Positions 1 through 5,661 of a DNA stretch of 6,039 nt are shown here, piece after piece. The translations under genes and the position numbers were made by a program. This stretch comes from Candidatus Zixiibacteriota bacterium. GTDB lineage: Bacteria > Blakebacterota > Blakebacteria > Blakebacterales > Blakebacteraceae. Below the pieces are notes generated by a model. The model searched no databases, was not told the DNA's origin, and saw only the letters and a list, made by a program, of their open reading frames with translations. Each line of letters opens with the position of its first letter. The stretch's first letter is position 1. Location of the stretch: assembly GCA_030604325.1 (NCBI GenBank), contig JAUVWC010000095.1, positions 1-6,039 of the forward strand. Reading direction: 5' to 3'.

Positions 1-2351
1 AGCTCCGCCAGCCACCGCCGGCCAGTCGTATCCCCCGGTGACCGCCTGAGCCACTCCTCCCACACCCCCGCCGCCTCATCGAACCTGCCGGAGACGGCAT
101 ATGAATAGGTGAGCTGTAAGTAGGTGGCGAACATGTCCATGTCGAAGGGTAGCTCGTCCAGCACTCCCTCCATTAACTCCTGGGCCAGGGCCGTGTCTCC
201 GTTGGCCAGCGCCACCCGTCCCCGGTGGGCACGGTAACGCGGTGCCGACAGGTCGATACGCTGCCTCCCCCACTCCAGCAGTTCCCACGCGCGTGCCGTC
301 TGTCCATCCCGGACGAGGGCACTGGCCGCCTCTCTGAAGACGACACTGTAGTTCTGGAGGAGTTCCGCGGCATTCTTGTCCTTGTAGACGCGGGGATCGT
401 TGATCCCGCGGTATTGAAACACCTCCTTGAGGTTATGCACCGACCGTTCGATGTTGACCAAACTCGGGGAGGGGAGCAACCTGAAGACGAAGCCCTCCAG
501 CTGGATATTACGCTCGAAGCCGGCCTGGTTCTCCACCGGTACGGTGATGGCGAAATAGATCGGCTTCCTCCCCTGGTTGGCCATGACAACGTGGGCGATT
601 ATCCAGTCCTGAGTGCGCAGGATCTGTCCGCGACGCAGCGGCCACGAGATCCCCGACAACTGCATGGTGGTGTCTTGCGGGACCTGTCTAAGACCTCCCA
701 GACTCGCTAGCTGCTGGTCGCTATAAAGGATGGGAACTTTCGGCTGTCGATCGCGCAGCTCCTTCATGTACCAGGTGGTGTTGAGGAGACTCAGGTTCAC
801 CACTCGCACGTCACGGCGGATGCCCTCCACCACCTGCAGATACCAGAGGGGATAGGTGTCGTTGTCGCCGTTGGTGAAGAGGATCGCATCCTTCTCACAC
901 GACTGAAGGATATTGTAGCCGTAGTCCCAGGAGAGATAATCCCCCGTTCGGTCGTGACTGTGATAGAGGCGGGCGGTCTGGGTTCCCACCAGGGCGAACC
1001 CCAACAAACCCACGGTGAGGGCAGTCCAGCGCTTGGCCGCCGCGACCCTCCCCTCCCCTGCCCCGTGCAGCCACTCCTGCAGGAGACCGGCCAGTCCCGC
1101 CATGCCGGCGCCGATCCAGATGGCGGTGGCGAAATAACAGCCCACGAAGATGTAGTCGCGGTACCGCGGCTGCGGGTCGGGCATGTTCAGGTAGATAACC
1201 AAGCCGAACCCCATGATTATCCACAGGGCTGCGTTGGCGAAGAAGGTGCGTTTGTCCCGCCACAGGTTCACCATCGCTCCGAAGAAGGCTAAAACGTAGA
1301 AGGGAATCCAGAACTGGCTCCAGAAATAGCGCAGGAACTGGTCACCGAGCTGGTACGACCAGTCGGCGCTGCGCGTGAACATAGTGACCAGCAGCGATTC
1401 GGCGCCGTACTGTCGGCGCAGTATGAACTGAATGAAAAGCGGCCAGTCCTCCGGATTGTTCATGTCGATGGGAGGGTTCAGGCCGGAACGGATGAAAAGC
1501 ATGAAGTAGAGGCTATACCCGGCGATGAACAGTACCAGGGCGGTGACCCAGAACTTGAAGCGTCTCCTGTCCGGGTGGTCGAGGAACCAGAGGAGGATGA
1601 GGATAACCGGAGCGGCGTAAAGCACCCCCAGGATGCCCGCCCCCACCGCCAGGGCGACGGACAGCAGCAGGGCGGCAACCAGAAAGTTCCACCAGGTCAG
1701 CACGGGACGGTCGAGATACCAGAGGGAGCGGTCGAGGTAGAGGAGCAGGATGGCGATCGACGGGACCGTCAACAGCGCCAGCAGGTGGTTTCCTGCCCCG
1801 ATTCCCAGGATGTAGGCCGCCAGCAGCAGCAGAGAGGCCCGCTTCCGATCCCCTGCACCGCGGAGGTGGCGCAGTACCAGCCAGAGGCAGAGGGCGGTGA
1901 CCGTCATCGACAGCCCGTATACCTCCGCCTCCACGGCGTTGAACCAGGCCGAGTGGCTGAAGGCATAGGCCAGGGCGCCGGTGGCCGCGGCCACAGCCTG
2001 AACCGTCGGTGAGTAGCCCTCCCACTTCTGCCGCCCCTCTTCCCACAGGTGGAGCACCTCGAGGATGATTCCGTAGAGAAGCAGGGCGGTCAGGGCAGAG
2101 GCCACTACGGAGATGAAGTTCACCTCAGCCGCCACACTGAATGGTGTGGGGACCATACAGAAGAGGCGTCCGAGCAGGACAAACGTCGGCGCCCCGGGTG
2201 GATGAGGTATCCCGATGGTATAGGCGGTGCTGATGAATTCACCCACATCCCAGAACGCCACCGTAGACGCCATAGTAAGCGTATAGACGATGAGAGAGGC
2301 CGCTCCTACAAACCAGGCCCCTGCCAGGCGGGGATCACGGGATATTCTCAT
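1..2351 (-). CDS. DUF2723 (TMEM260-type) membrane glycosyltransferase-like protein, 3' end outside window
   Basis: Reading the minus strand from the ATG at 2349-2351 gives 783 codons without a stop, running off the left edge. The N-terminal half is a multi-pass membrane domain of roughly 11-13 helices between residues 10 and 458. It carries the marks of the DUF2723 family: FWDVGEF (33-39) then PHPPGAP (49-55) in the first loop, WFNAVEAEVYGLS (136-148), and PDPQPRYRDY (391-400). A soluble part follows, with the typical FTNGDNDTYPLWYLQ (492-506) and NLSLLNTTWYM (519-529). Residues about 670-783 are helical and TPR-like (SGRFDEAAGVWEEWL). The family is GT-C-like and related to eukaryotic TMEM260, an O-mannosyltransferase. 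The acidic residues of DVGEF are the likely catalytic site by analogy. Transfer of sugar from a lipid carrier to exported proteins is therefore inferred, and substrate and sugar are unknown. The start is supported by AGGA five bases upstream. Confidence 0.9.
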   Translation of the reverse strand, partial: MRISRDPRLAGAWFVGAASLIVYTLTMASTVAFWDVGEFISTAYTIGIPHPPGAPTFVLLGRLFCMVPTPFSVAAEVNFISVVASALTALLLYGIILEVLHLWEEGRQKWEGYSPTVQAVAAATGALAYAFSHSAWFNAVEAEVYGLSMTVTALCLWLVLRHLRGAGDRKRASLLLLAAYILGIGAGNHLLALLTVPSIAILLLYLDRSLWYLDRPVLTWWNFLVAALLLSVALAVGAGILGVLYAAPVILILLWFLDHPDRRRFKFWVTALVLFIAGYSLYFMLFIRSGLNPPIDMNNPEDWPLFIQFILRRQYGAESLLVTMFTRSADWSYQLGDQFLRYFWSQFWIPFYVLAFFGAMVNLWRDKRTFFANAALWIIMGFGLVIYLNMPDPQPRYRDYIFVGCYFATAIWIGAGMAGLAGLLQEWLHGAGEGRVAAAKRWTALTVGLLGFALVGTQTARLYHSHDRTGDYLSWDYGYNILQSCEKDAILFTNGDNDTYPLWYLQVVEGIRRDVRVVNLSLLNTTWYMKELRDRQPKVPILYSDQQLASLGGLRQVPQDTTMQLSGISWPLRRGQILRTQDWIIAHVVMANQGRKPIYFAITVPVENQAGFERNIQLEGFVFRLLPSPSLVNIERSVHNLKEVFQYRGINDPRVYKDKNAAELLQNYSVVFREAASALVRDGQTARAWELLEWGRQRIDLSAPRYRAHRGRVALANGDTALAQELMEGVLDELPFDMDMFATYLQLTYSYAVSGRFDEAAGVWEEWLRRSPGDTTGRRWLAE

Positions 2352-2355
2352 AGTG

Positions 2356-2359
2356 TCCT
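2356..2359 (-). promoter_or_regulatory. Ribosome-binding site of the DUF2723 gene
   Basis: On the minus strand the bases before the ATG read ACTAGGACACTATG, placing AGGA four bases before the start codon. It is the only Shine-Dalgarno-like match near this start. It lies immediately next to the outer end of the palindromic element at 2360-2522, so folding of that element in the mRNA could affect access to it. Confidence 0.55.
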
Positions 2360-2384
2360 AGTACACCGTTCCGCAATTACGCTT
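2360..2384 (+). repeat. Left terminal inverted repeat of the palindromic element
   Basis: The repeat begins AGTACACCGTTCCGCAATTA and ends in CGCTT. It differs from the reverse complement of the right repeat at positions 4, 10, 15 and 23 only. Its outer edge is the base next to the AGGA ribosome-binding site of the DUF2723 gene, nine bases from the start codon. Confidence 0.75.
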
Positions 2385-2497
2385 GCATTCGAGCGCCGAT
2401 GCATTCCAGCCAGCCGCGTTGCTCGTCGTTGCAATAGACACCGCTATTCCTCCTCCTCGTGCCTTGCCGGCCGGACGCCTCGGCACTCTCGATACTT

Positions 2498-2522
2498 AAC
2501 CGTAATTACGGAGCGGTGCACT
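2498..2522 (-). repeat. Right terminal inverted repeat of the palindromic element
   Basis: On the minus strand this reads AGTGCACCGCTCCGTAATTA followed by CGGTT. It contains a perfect 12-base palindrome, CCGTAATTACGG (2500-2511), which the left copy has partly lost (CCGCAATTACGC). Such a palindrome could be a protein-binding site or simply part of the element's end. Confidence 0.75.
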
Positions 2523-2618
2523 CAGTAACTCAGGCTCTCTAGGGTAAGTCAAGAGATGATGGCTTTCCGCTATTCAGGGATTGTTCCCGCATACCGGCGG
2601 AGGAGGGCAAAGTTCCCG

Positions 2619-3707
2619 TTATCCGGGCTCCCCGGGCACGGGGCCCGGCAGTCTGACGGAGGAGAGTACTTCGACGAGTTCCGACTCGGCGAGGTCGCCC
2701 ATCACCGTTATCTGGTTAATTCCTATCCACCCGGTGGCATAGGTGTAGCCCCCATAGCCCCGGCGCCGGCCGGAACGCACCTCCCTCAGCCCAGGTTTCT
2801 CGCTGCCCTCCGGCGCCTTTTTGGCGTTCTCCATGGCAAAGACGGAGAACGAGGCGTAGCCGTCCGAGTAGAAGCTCTGCAGGTATTCTCCATCCCGGCG
2901 GGAGCCGTGCTTGACTTTGGTGAGAGTGAATCCGGCCGGCAGGTGCTGGGCCGTCGGGGCGTGCCGACCGGTCTCGCGCAATAATTCTTCCGGCGAGGCG
3001 CATTCGGTGCCGCGTTCCTGACGCTGTATGAAAGCTCCCTCGGGCAACGGGAAAATCTCCACGCGCAGTCTTTCTCTGAACCTGATCCATCTGTACTCAT
3101 ACCGCTGGACCAGCTTCTCCCGGGAGTCGTAGACCTCAAGTTTCAGGGGTACACCGTAGGTGCTGTCCACCCACGCCTTCAGCGAGGGGCGACCGGGATT
3201 GCGGGGAGTGATACCGACAGCATAGGTACTCCGTCCGGCCACCTCCGGTCCACGCTGGGCCTCGATCCTGTAGTTCTCCCGGAGAAGATCGAGATAGGTA
3301 TACGAGATCACCATCCCCAGTGTCTGCACCTCCGAGCGCTCGCTGACCCAGACCGTATCCCCCCCACCCCACTTGTACAGGTGGTCCCCCAGGGCCAGTA
3401 CGTGCCACTCCCTGTCGTCCGGCAGGTCACGAAAATCCACCCTGTACTCGGAGGGCGGGATGTGGAGCACGCGCTGCCGGTAGACGGTGTCCTCTCTGCG
3501 GCGACTGCCTGAAAAACGGGTCTGGATACGCTCGCCTACGAAGGCGATCTGCTGCTGCCTCTTCAGAACCTCGGCCAGGACATCCTGTGGTATCTCCTCG
3601 CACACCGGCATCCCGGCACCGACTGCCGGCGCCGGCGGCACAGGGCAGATCGCTGCGATGAGGAGAACCGCCAGGAAAAAGTGGATGCCGGTCGGCCGGT
3701 TATACAC
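2619..3707 (-). CDS. MucB/RseB-like periplasmic sigma-factor regulatory protein
   Basis: The 362-residue product starts with a hydrophobic signal peptide (about 9-29, with likely cleavage near AVGA at 28-31). C21 is preceded by I, so there is no good lipobox and I expect a soluble periplasmic protein. Residues about 40-220 resemble the LolA-like N-terminal domain of MucB/RseB: beta-rich, with EVLKRQQQIAFVGERIQTR (46-64) as the opening helix-strand. Residues about 255-353 resemble the small C-terminal domain: LPAGFTLTKVKHG, FYSDGYASFSVFAME (279-293) and a final AESELVEVLSSVR helix. The YSDG-SFSV block is the best family signature. In Proteobacteria RseB binds the outer domain of anti-sigma RseA, shields it from proteolysis and senses mislocalised lipoproteins or LPS. 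The position directly after a sigma/anti-sigma pair supports the same role here. The start is GTG; a purine-rich AGAGAGG lies rather far upstream (about 13 nt), so coupling to the preceding gene is likely. Confidence 0.82.
   Translation of the reverse strand: MYNRPTGIHFFLAVLLIAAICPVPPAPAVGAGMPVCEEIPQDVLAEVLKRQQQIAFVGERIQTRFSGSRRREDTVYRQRVLHIPPSEYRVDFRDLPDDREWHVLALGDHLYKWGGGDTVWVSERSEVQTLGMVISYTYLDLLRENYRIEAQRGPEVAGRSTYAVGITPRNPGRPSLKAWVDSTYGVPLKLEVYDSREKLVQRYEYRWIRFRERLRVEIFPLPEGAFIQRQERGTECASPEELLRETGRHAPTAQHLPAGFTLTKVKHGSRRDGEYLQSFYSDGYASFSVFAMENAKKAPEGSEKPGLREVRSGRRRGYGGYTYATGWIGINQITVMGDLAESELVEVLSSVRLPGPVPGEPG
2623..2648 (-). terminator. GC-rich hairpin overlapping the end of the RseB-like gene (possible terminator)
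   Basis: The bases form CCGGG, then CT, then CCCCG, a GGCA loop, CGGGG and CCCGG: a 10-bp all-GC stem with one 2-nt bulge. In the transcript it spans the last codons and ends just before the TAA. No T-run follows (the downstream bases are CGGGAACTTTGCCC), so a classic intrinsic terminator is not shown. It could slow polymerase or protect the 3' end of the message, or simply reflect GC-rich Pro/Gly codons. Confidence 0.35.
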
Positions 3708-3713
3708 CCGGGT

Positions 3714-4199
3714 TCAACGCCTCTCTCGCTGGACCATGACTACCACGGAAGCTCCGTCGTTGAAGGGAAGGGCTTCGGTGGCCAGGGCGTGCTCCTCGAT
3801 AAGGAAGTCGGGGATAAACTCCTCCTCGGCCATCTCGGCCACGGTCGGAGTGGAGGGGGACCGCGAATCGATGATGGAGAAAGTGGTAAGCGTGGCCAGT
3901 ATGAGGGCCGCGGCCGCAGCGGCTCGCCACAGCCAGCGGGGCGCTCTCTGGGCAGGAATCGGGACGATACGATCACGCATGAGGAGCGTGGCCCTGAACA
4001 GTTCTTCATAGCCTCCTGGAGGAGGTTCCACCGGATCTGCCTCAGGAGAGAGTATGTCAGCAACAGCATCGAGGTCGGCCAGCATACGGCGGCAAGGCTC
4101 ACACCCTTCGATGTGCTCGCGCATCTTCTGGGCCTCACCCTCCTCCAGCCAGCCTTCCCGCAGTGCCGTCAACCTGGCTGAATCGGGACAGATCCTCAT
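3714..4199 (-). CDS. Zinc-binding membrane anti-sigma factor (RseA-like role)
   Basis: The 161-residue protein has an N-terminal zf-HC2/ZAS domain: C4 and the HIEGCEPC motif give ligands C4, H29, C33 and C36. One transmembrane helix follows at about 89-110 (WLWRAAAAAALILATLTTFSII), then an outer domain of about 50 residues rich in acidic residues. ZAS domains hold ECF sigma factors inactive at the membrane, and signals usually reach them by proteolysis of the outer part. The ATG (4197-4199) overlaps the sigma stop as ATGA and has a strong GAGGGG ribosome-binding site (4209-4214) inside the sigma gene, which favours matched synthesis of the pair. The same frame is open further upstream to 4277, but that part lies inside the sigma gene and lacks any family match, so I reject it as the start. 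It differs from E. coli RseA, which lacks this zinc motif; the role is by family and context. Confidence 0.88.
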   Translation of the reverse strand: MRICPDSARLTALREGWLEEGEAQKMREHIEGCEPCRRMLADLDAVADILSPEADPVEPPPGGYEELFRATLLMRDRIVPIPAQRAPRWLWRAAAAAALILATLTTFSIIDSRSPSTPTVAEMAEEEFIPDFLIEEHALATEALPFNDGASVVVMVQRERR

Positions 4200-4840
4200 A
4201 ATGTCACCCCCCTCAGCCGCTCGCGCAGTTTCATCCGACCGTAGTGGAGCCGGCTCATGACGGTTCCTTCCGGGCAATTCATTATTTCAGCAATTTCCCG
4301 ATGGCTGAATCCCTCCAGATCGAACAGCACCACTACAGCGCGCTGCTCCGGCGAAAGCGTCCCCAGGGCGAGCTGGATCCGCTCCTGCACCTCCATCATC
4401 TCGTAGTCTCTCTCCGGGTTACTACGCTCGAGTAGCGTTCCCGTCGAGTGTTCATCCTCCGTATCAGCGGGATCACCACCTCTGGTGGCGACACCTTTGG
4501 TACCGAGGAATTTCTCCTCCATTCCTGCCGCGAACGCCCCTCTGCGCAACTTCTCCCGTTTCAGAAAGTTGAGCGTCTTGTTAACGACGATCCGATAGAA
4601 CCAGGAAGAAAAGAAGAAACGCCTGTTAAAAGTGCCAGCGGAGCGATGAATTTCCAGCAGTGCGTCTTGGGCCAGATCCCAGGCGTCCTCCCGGTTCCTG
4701 GTCATACGCAGGGCGATCGAATAGGCCTTTTTCATATACCGCCCGCCCAGTTCTTCGAAGGCGTGACGGTCTCCTCTTGCGATTCGCCCCACCAATACTT
4801 CGTCCGTCTGGGCATAAATGTTGTTGTCCCGGCTTCCCAA
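4196..4840 (-). CDS. ECF (group IV) RNA polymerase sigma factor, RpoE-like
   Basis: The 214-residue protein has both ECF domains. Region 2 spans about 13-96, with DEVLVGRIARGDRHAFEEL (13-31), DAWDLAQDALLEIH (52-65) for core binding, and FFFSSWFYRIVVNKTLNFLKR (75-95) for -10 recognition. Region 4 spans about 150-210, with LSPEQRAVVVLFDLEGFSHREIAEIM and the recognition helix NCPEGTVMSRLHYGRMKLRERL. The linker between them (about 97-148) is rather long and charged. It should direct RNA polymerase to envelope-stress promoters, held in check by the anti-sigma encoded just downstream. The start is TTG at 4838-4840: an in-frame TAA lies upstream with no ATG or GTG between, and later starts (GTG at V17) would cut into region 2. 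No ribosome-binding site is visible. The gene begins 11 nt after recO, so reinitiation after recO may drive its translation. Confidence 0.9.
   Translation of the reverse strand: MGSRDNNIYAQTDEVLVGRIARGDRHAFEELGGRYMKKAYSIALRMTRNREDAWDLAQDALLEIHRSAGTFNRRFFFSSWFYRIVVNKTLNFLKREKLRRGAFAAGMEEKFLGTKGVATRGGDPADTEDEHSTGTLLERSNPERDYEMMEVQERIQLALGTLSPEQRAVVVLFDLEGFSHREIAEIMNCPEGTVMSRLHYGRMKLRERLRGVTL
4205..4214 (-). promoter_or_regulatory. Strong ribosome-binding site of the anti-sigma gene
   Basis: Within the last codons of the sigma gene the minus strand reads GAGGGGGGTGACATTATG. The purine run ends seven bases before the ATG, a near-ideal spacing. This contrasts with the sigma gene itself, whose TTG start has no visible ribosome-binding site. 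If both hold, the anti-sigma may be translated at least as well as the sigma factor. Confidence 0.65.
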
Positions 4841-4851
4841 AGGTATACAGC

Positions 4852-5661
4852 CTAGTTCTTAACTCCCTTCAGGTCTGCTGAAGGAAGCTCGTTCGGGTTG
4901 TAGCTCCCCAGCGATTCGGCCAGCCGCAGGGCCCGCAGGGCCAGATCGGTCTCCGTGTGGTATTCCAGATGGTGCCGCAGCAGGCGCGCCGTCTGTTGCC
5001 GGACCTCGCGAGAGGGCGAGAGAACTGAGGCCGCAGCAACTCCCTGCCTTCTTCCAAGCTGGATGGCCAGCTCGACCGCTTCCCCGGAAATCGAGGTAGC
5101 GGCACCCTCACCCGGATAGCAGCGCCGGCAGAATACCGTTCCCTGCGGAAAGGAGAAAGTACCTCCTCCTCCCAGAGCGCTGCCGCATCCAGCGCACCTC
5201 TCCAAGTGAACAGCATAACCCAGTAGCGCCGCCATGTGGATCTGAAAGGCAAAGAAGAGGAGCTGGGAATCGCCAAGCCCCTCTTCGTAGGCCTGCAGCA
5301 CATTCAACAGCAGATCGTAGACATCTTCGCTCGAATTTTCCTGCCACATCAGCCGACCGACCAGTTCGATGACGGCCTGAGCGTAGGTGGAGCGGAACAG
5401 GTCCTCCCGAATGCGGGCGAAAGGCTGGAGCAGGTCCGCCTGGGTAACGGTTTGCAGTTCGCGGCTCTCTCTGATAGAAAGGGTCACCCGCACACGCTGC
5501 ATCGGTTCCAGCGTCGAGGCGAACCTTCCCCTTTTGCCCCGGGCGCCCTTGGCAACGGCCTTAACGAGTCCACGCTGCCTGCTGTAGAAGGTGACGATCC
5601 GGCTGGTCTCACGGTAGTGCTGAGAGCGGAGGGTAACCGCATCGAGGGTAAGTAGCGACAT
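4852..5661 (-). CDS. recO: DNA repair protein RecO
   Basis: RecO works with RecF and RecR to displace SSB and load RecA on gapped single-stranded DNA, and it anneals complementary strands. The 269-residue product is of normal length. The N-terminal OB fold (about 1-80) shows the usual opening, DAVTLRSQHYRETSRIVTFYSRQRGLVKAVAKGARG (7-42), which includes the basic DNA-binding stretch. A helical domain follows, with a four-cysteine zinc site in CAGCG (C156, C159) and CRRC (C178, C181), as in Deinococcus RecO. The ATG overlaps the mgtE stop as TAATG, so it is probably translated by reinitiation; only a weak purine stretch precedes it. It sits between a magnesium channel and a stress sigma operon. 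There is no functional link I can name, and RecO is often found in mixed housekeeping operons. Confidence 0.94.
   Translation of the reverse strand: MSLLTLDAVTLRSQHYRETSRIVTFYSRQRGLVKAVAKGARGKRGRFASTLEPMQRVRVTLSIRESRELQTVTQADLLQPFARIREDLFRSTYAQAVIELVGRLMWQENSSEDVYDLLLNVLQAYEEGLGDSQLLFFAFQIHMAALLGYAVHLERCAGCGSALGGGGTFSFPQGTVFCRRCYPGEGAATSISGEAVELAIQLGRRQGVAAASVLSPSREVRQQTARLLRHHLEYHTETDLALRALRLAESLGSYNPNELPSADLKGVKN
4866..4884. repeat. Perfect inverted repeat in the 3' end of recO, just upstream of the sigma gene
   Basis: CCTTCAG, a five-base GTCTG spacer and CTGAAGG form a 7-bp perfect stem. It lies within the last codons of recO, some 26 bases before the TTG start of the sigma gene. It could be an operator or an mRNA hairpin that tunes sigma translation. 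A stem this short can also arise by chance. Confidence 0.3.

Larger units (their letters stand above)
2360..2522. repeat. MITE-like long palindromic element with terminal inverted repeats
   Basis: Both arms of this roughly 163-bp stretch are complementary over nearly their whole length. The outer 25 bases of the left arm (2360-2384) match the reverse complement of 2498-2522 at 21 of 25 positions. Further in, GAGCGCCGA (2391-2399) faces TCGGCACTC (2480-2488), and CCAGCCAGCC (2406-2415) faces the GGCCGG stretch near 2469-2474. The centre is AATAG (2433-2437), a six-base loop ACACCG and CTATT (2444-2448). The ends match in sequence but differ by point changes, as expected of an old copy of a dispersed repeat. 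It encodes no protein. I see no clear target-site duplication. A non-autonomous mobile element, a REP-like repeat or a structured RNA would all fit; only copy number elsewhere in the genome can separate these. Confidence 0.75.
2352..2618. other. Intergenic region between the RseB-like gene and the DUF2723 gene
   Basis: This 267-base gap is the only sizeable non-coding stretch in the window. Most of it is the palindromic element at 2360-2522. The remaining part (2523-2618) carries two direct copies of GTTCCCG (2583-2589 and 2612-2618), which read CGGGAAC in the direction of transcription, and small 4-bp stems such as GGGA-ACAA-TCCC. I see no conserved coding frame in it, no convincing sigma-70 promoter and no hairpin followed by a T-run. 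The DUF2723 gene could be transcribed from a promoter here or by read-through from the operon upstream. Confidence 0.7.

Noticed and set aside
225..710. Open plus-strand frame of 161 codons
   Set aside because: It lies wholly antisense to the DUF2723 gene, whose conserved motifs are clear in the other strand; the product has low-complexity, family-free sequence typical of a GC-rich shadow frame.
1513..2046. Minus-strand frame of 177 codons inside the DUF2723 gene
   Set aside because: It is in a different frame from the long membrane-protein frame and is rich in R, G and P; it is an out-of-frame shadow.
2524..2552. Possible sigma-70 promoter: TTGACT (2552-2547) with GTTACT (2529-2524)
   Set aside because: The -35 is good and spacing is 17, but the -10 matches only three of six bases and lacks the key second-position A; I do not list it as a promoter.
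2049..2984. Plus-strand frames covering the intergenic region (2049-2528 and 2556-2984)
   Set aside because: The first runs through the DUF2723 start and the palindromic repeat, the second through the RseB-like gene; neither has a ribosome-binding site, nor a recognisable domain.
3645..3647. Lipoprotein signal in the RseB-like protein (C21)
   Set aside because: The residue before the cysteine is I and the pattern AAIC does not fit a lipobox; a standard signal peptide cleaved further on is more likely.
4200..4277. Upstream ATG (4277) extending the anti-sigma protein by 26 residues
   Set aside because: The extension lies inside the sigma gene and has no family similarity; the ATGA overlap with a strong ribosome-binding site at 4199 is the better start.
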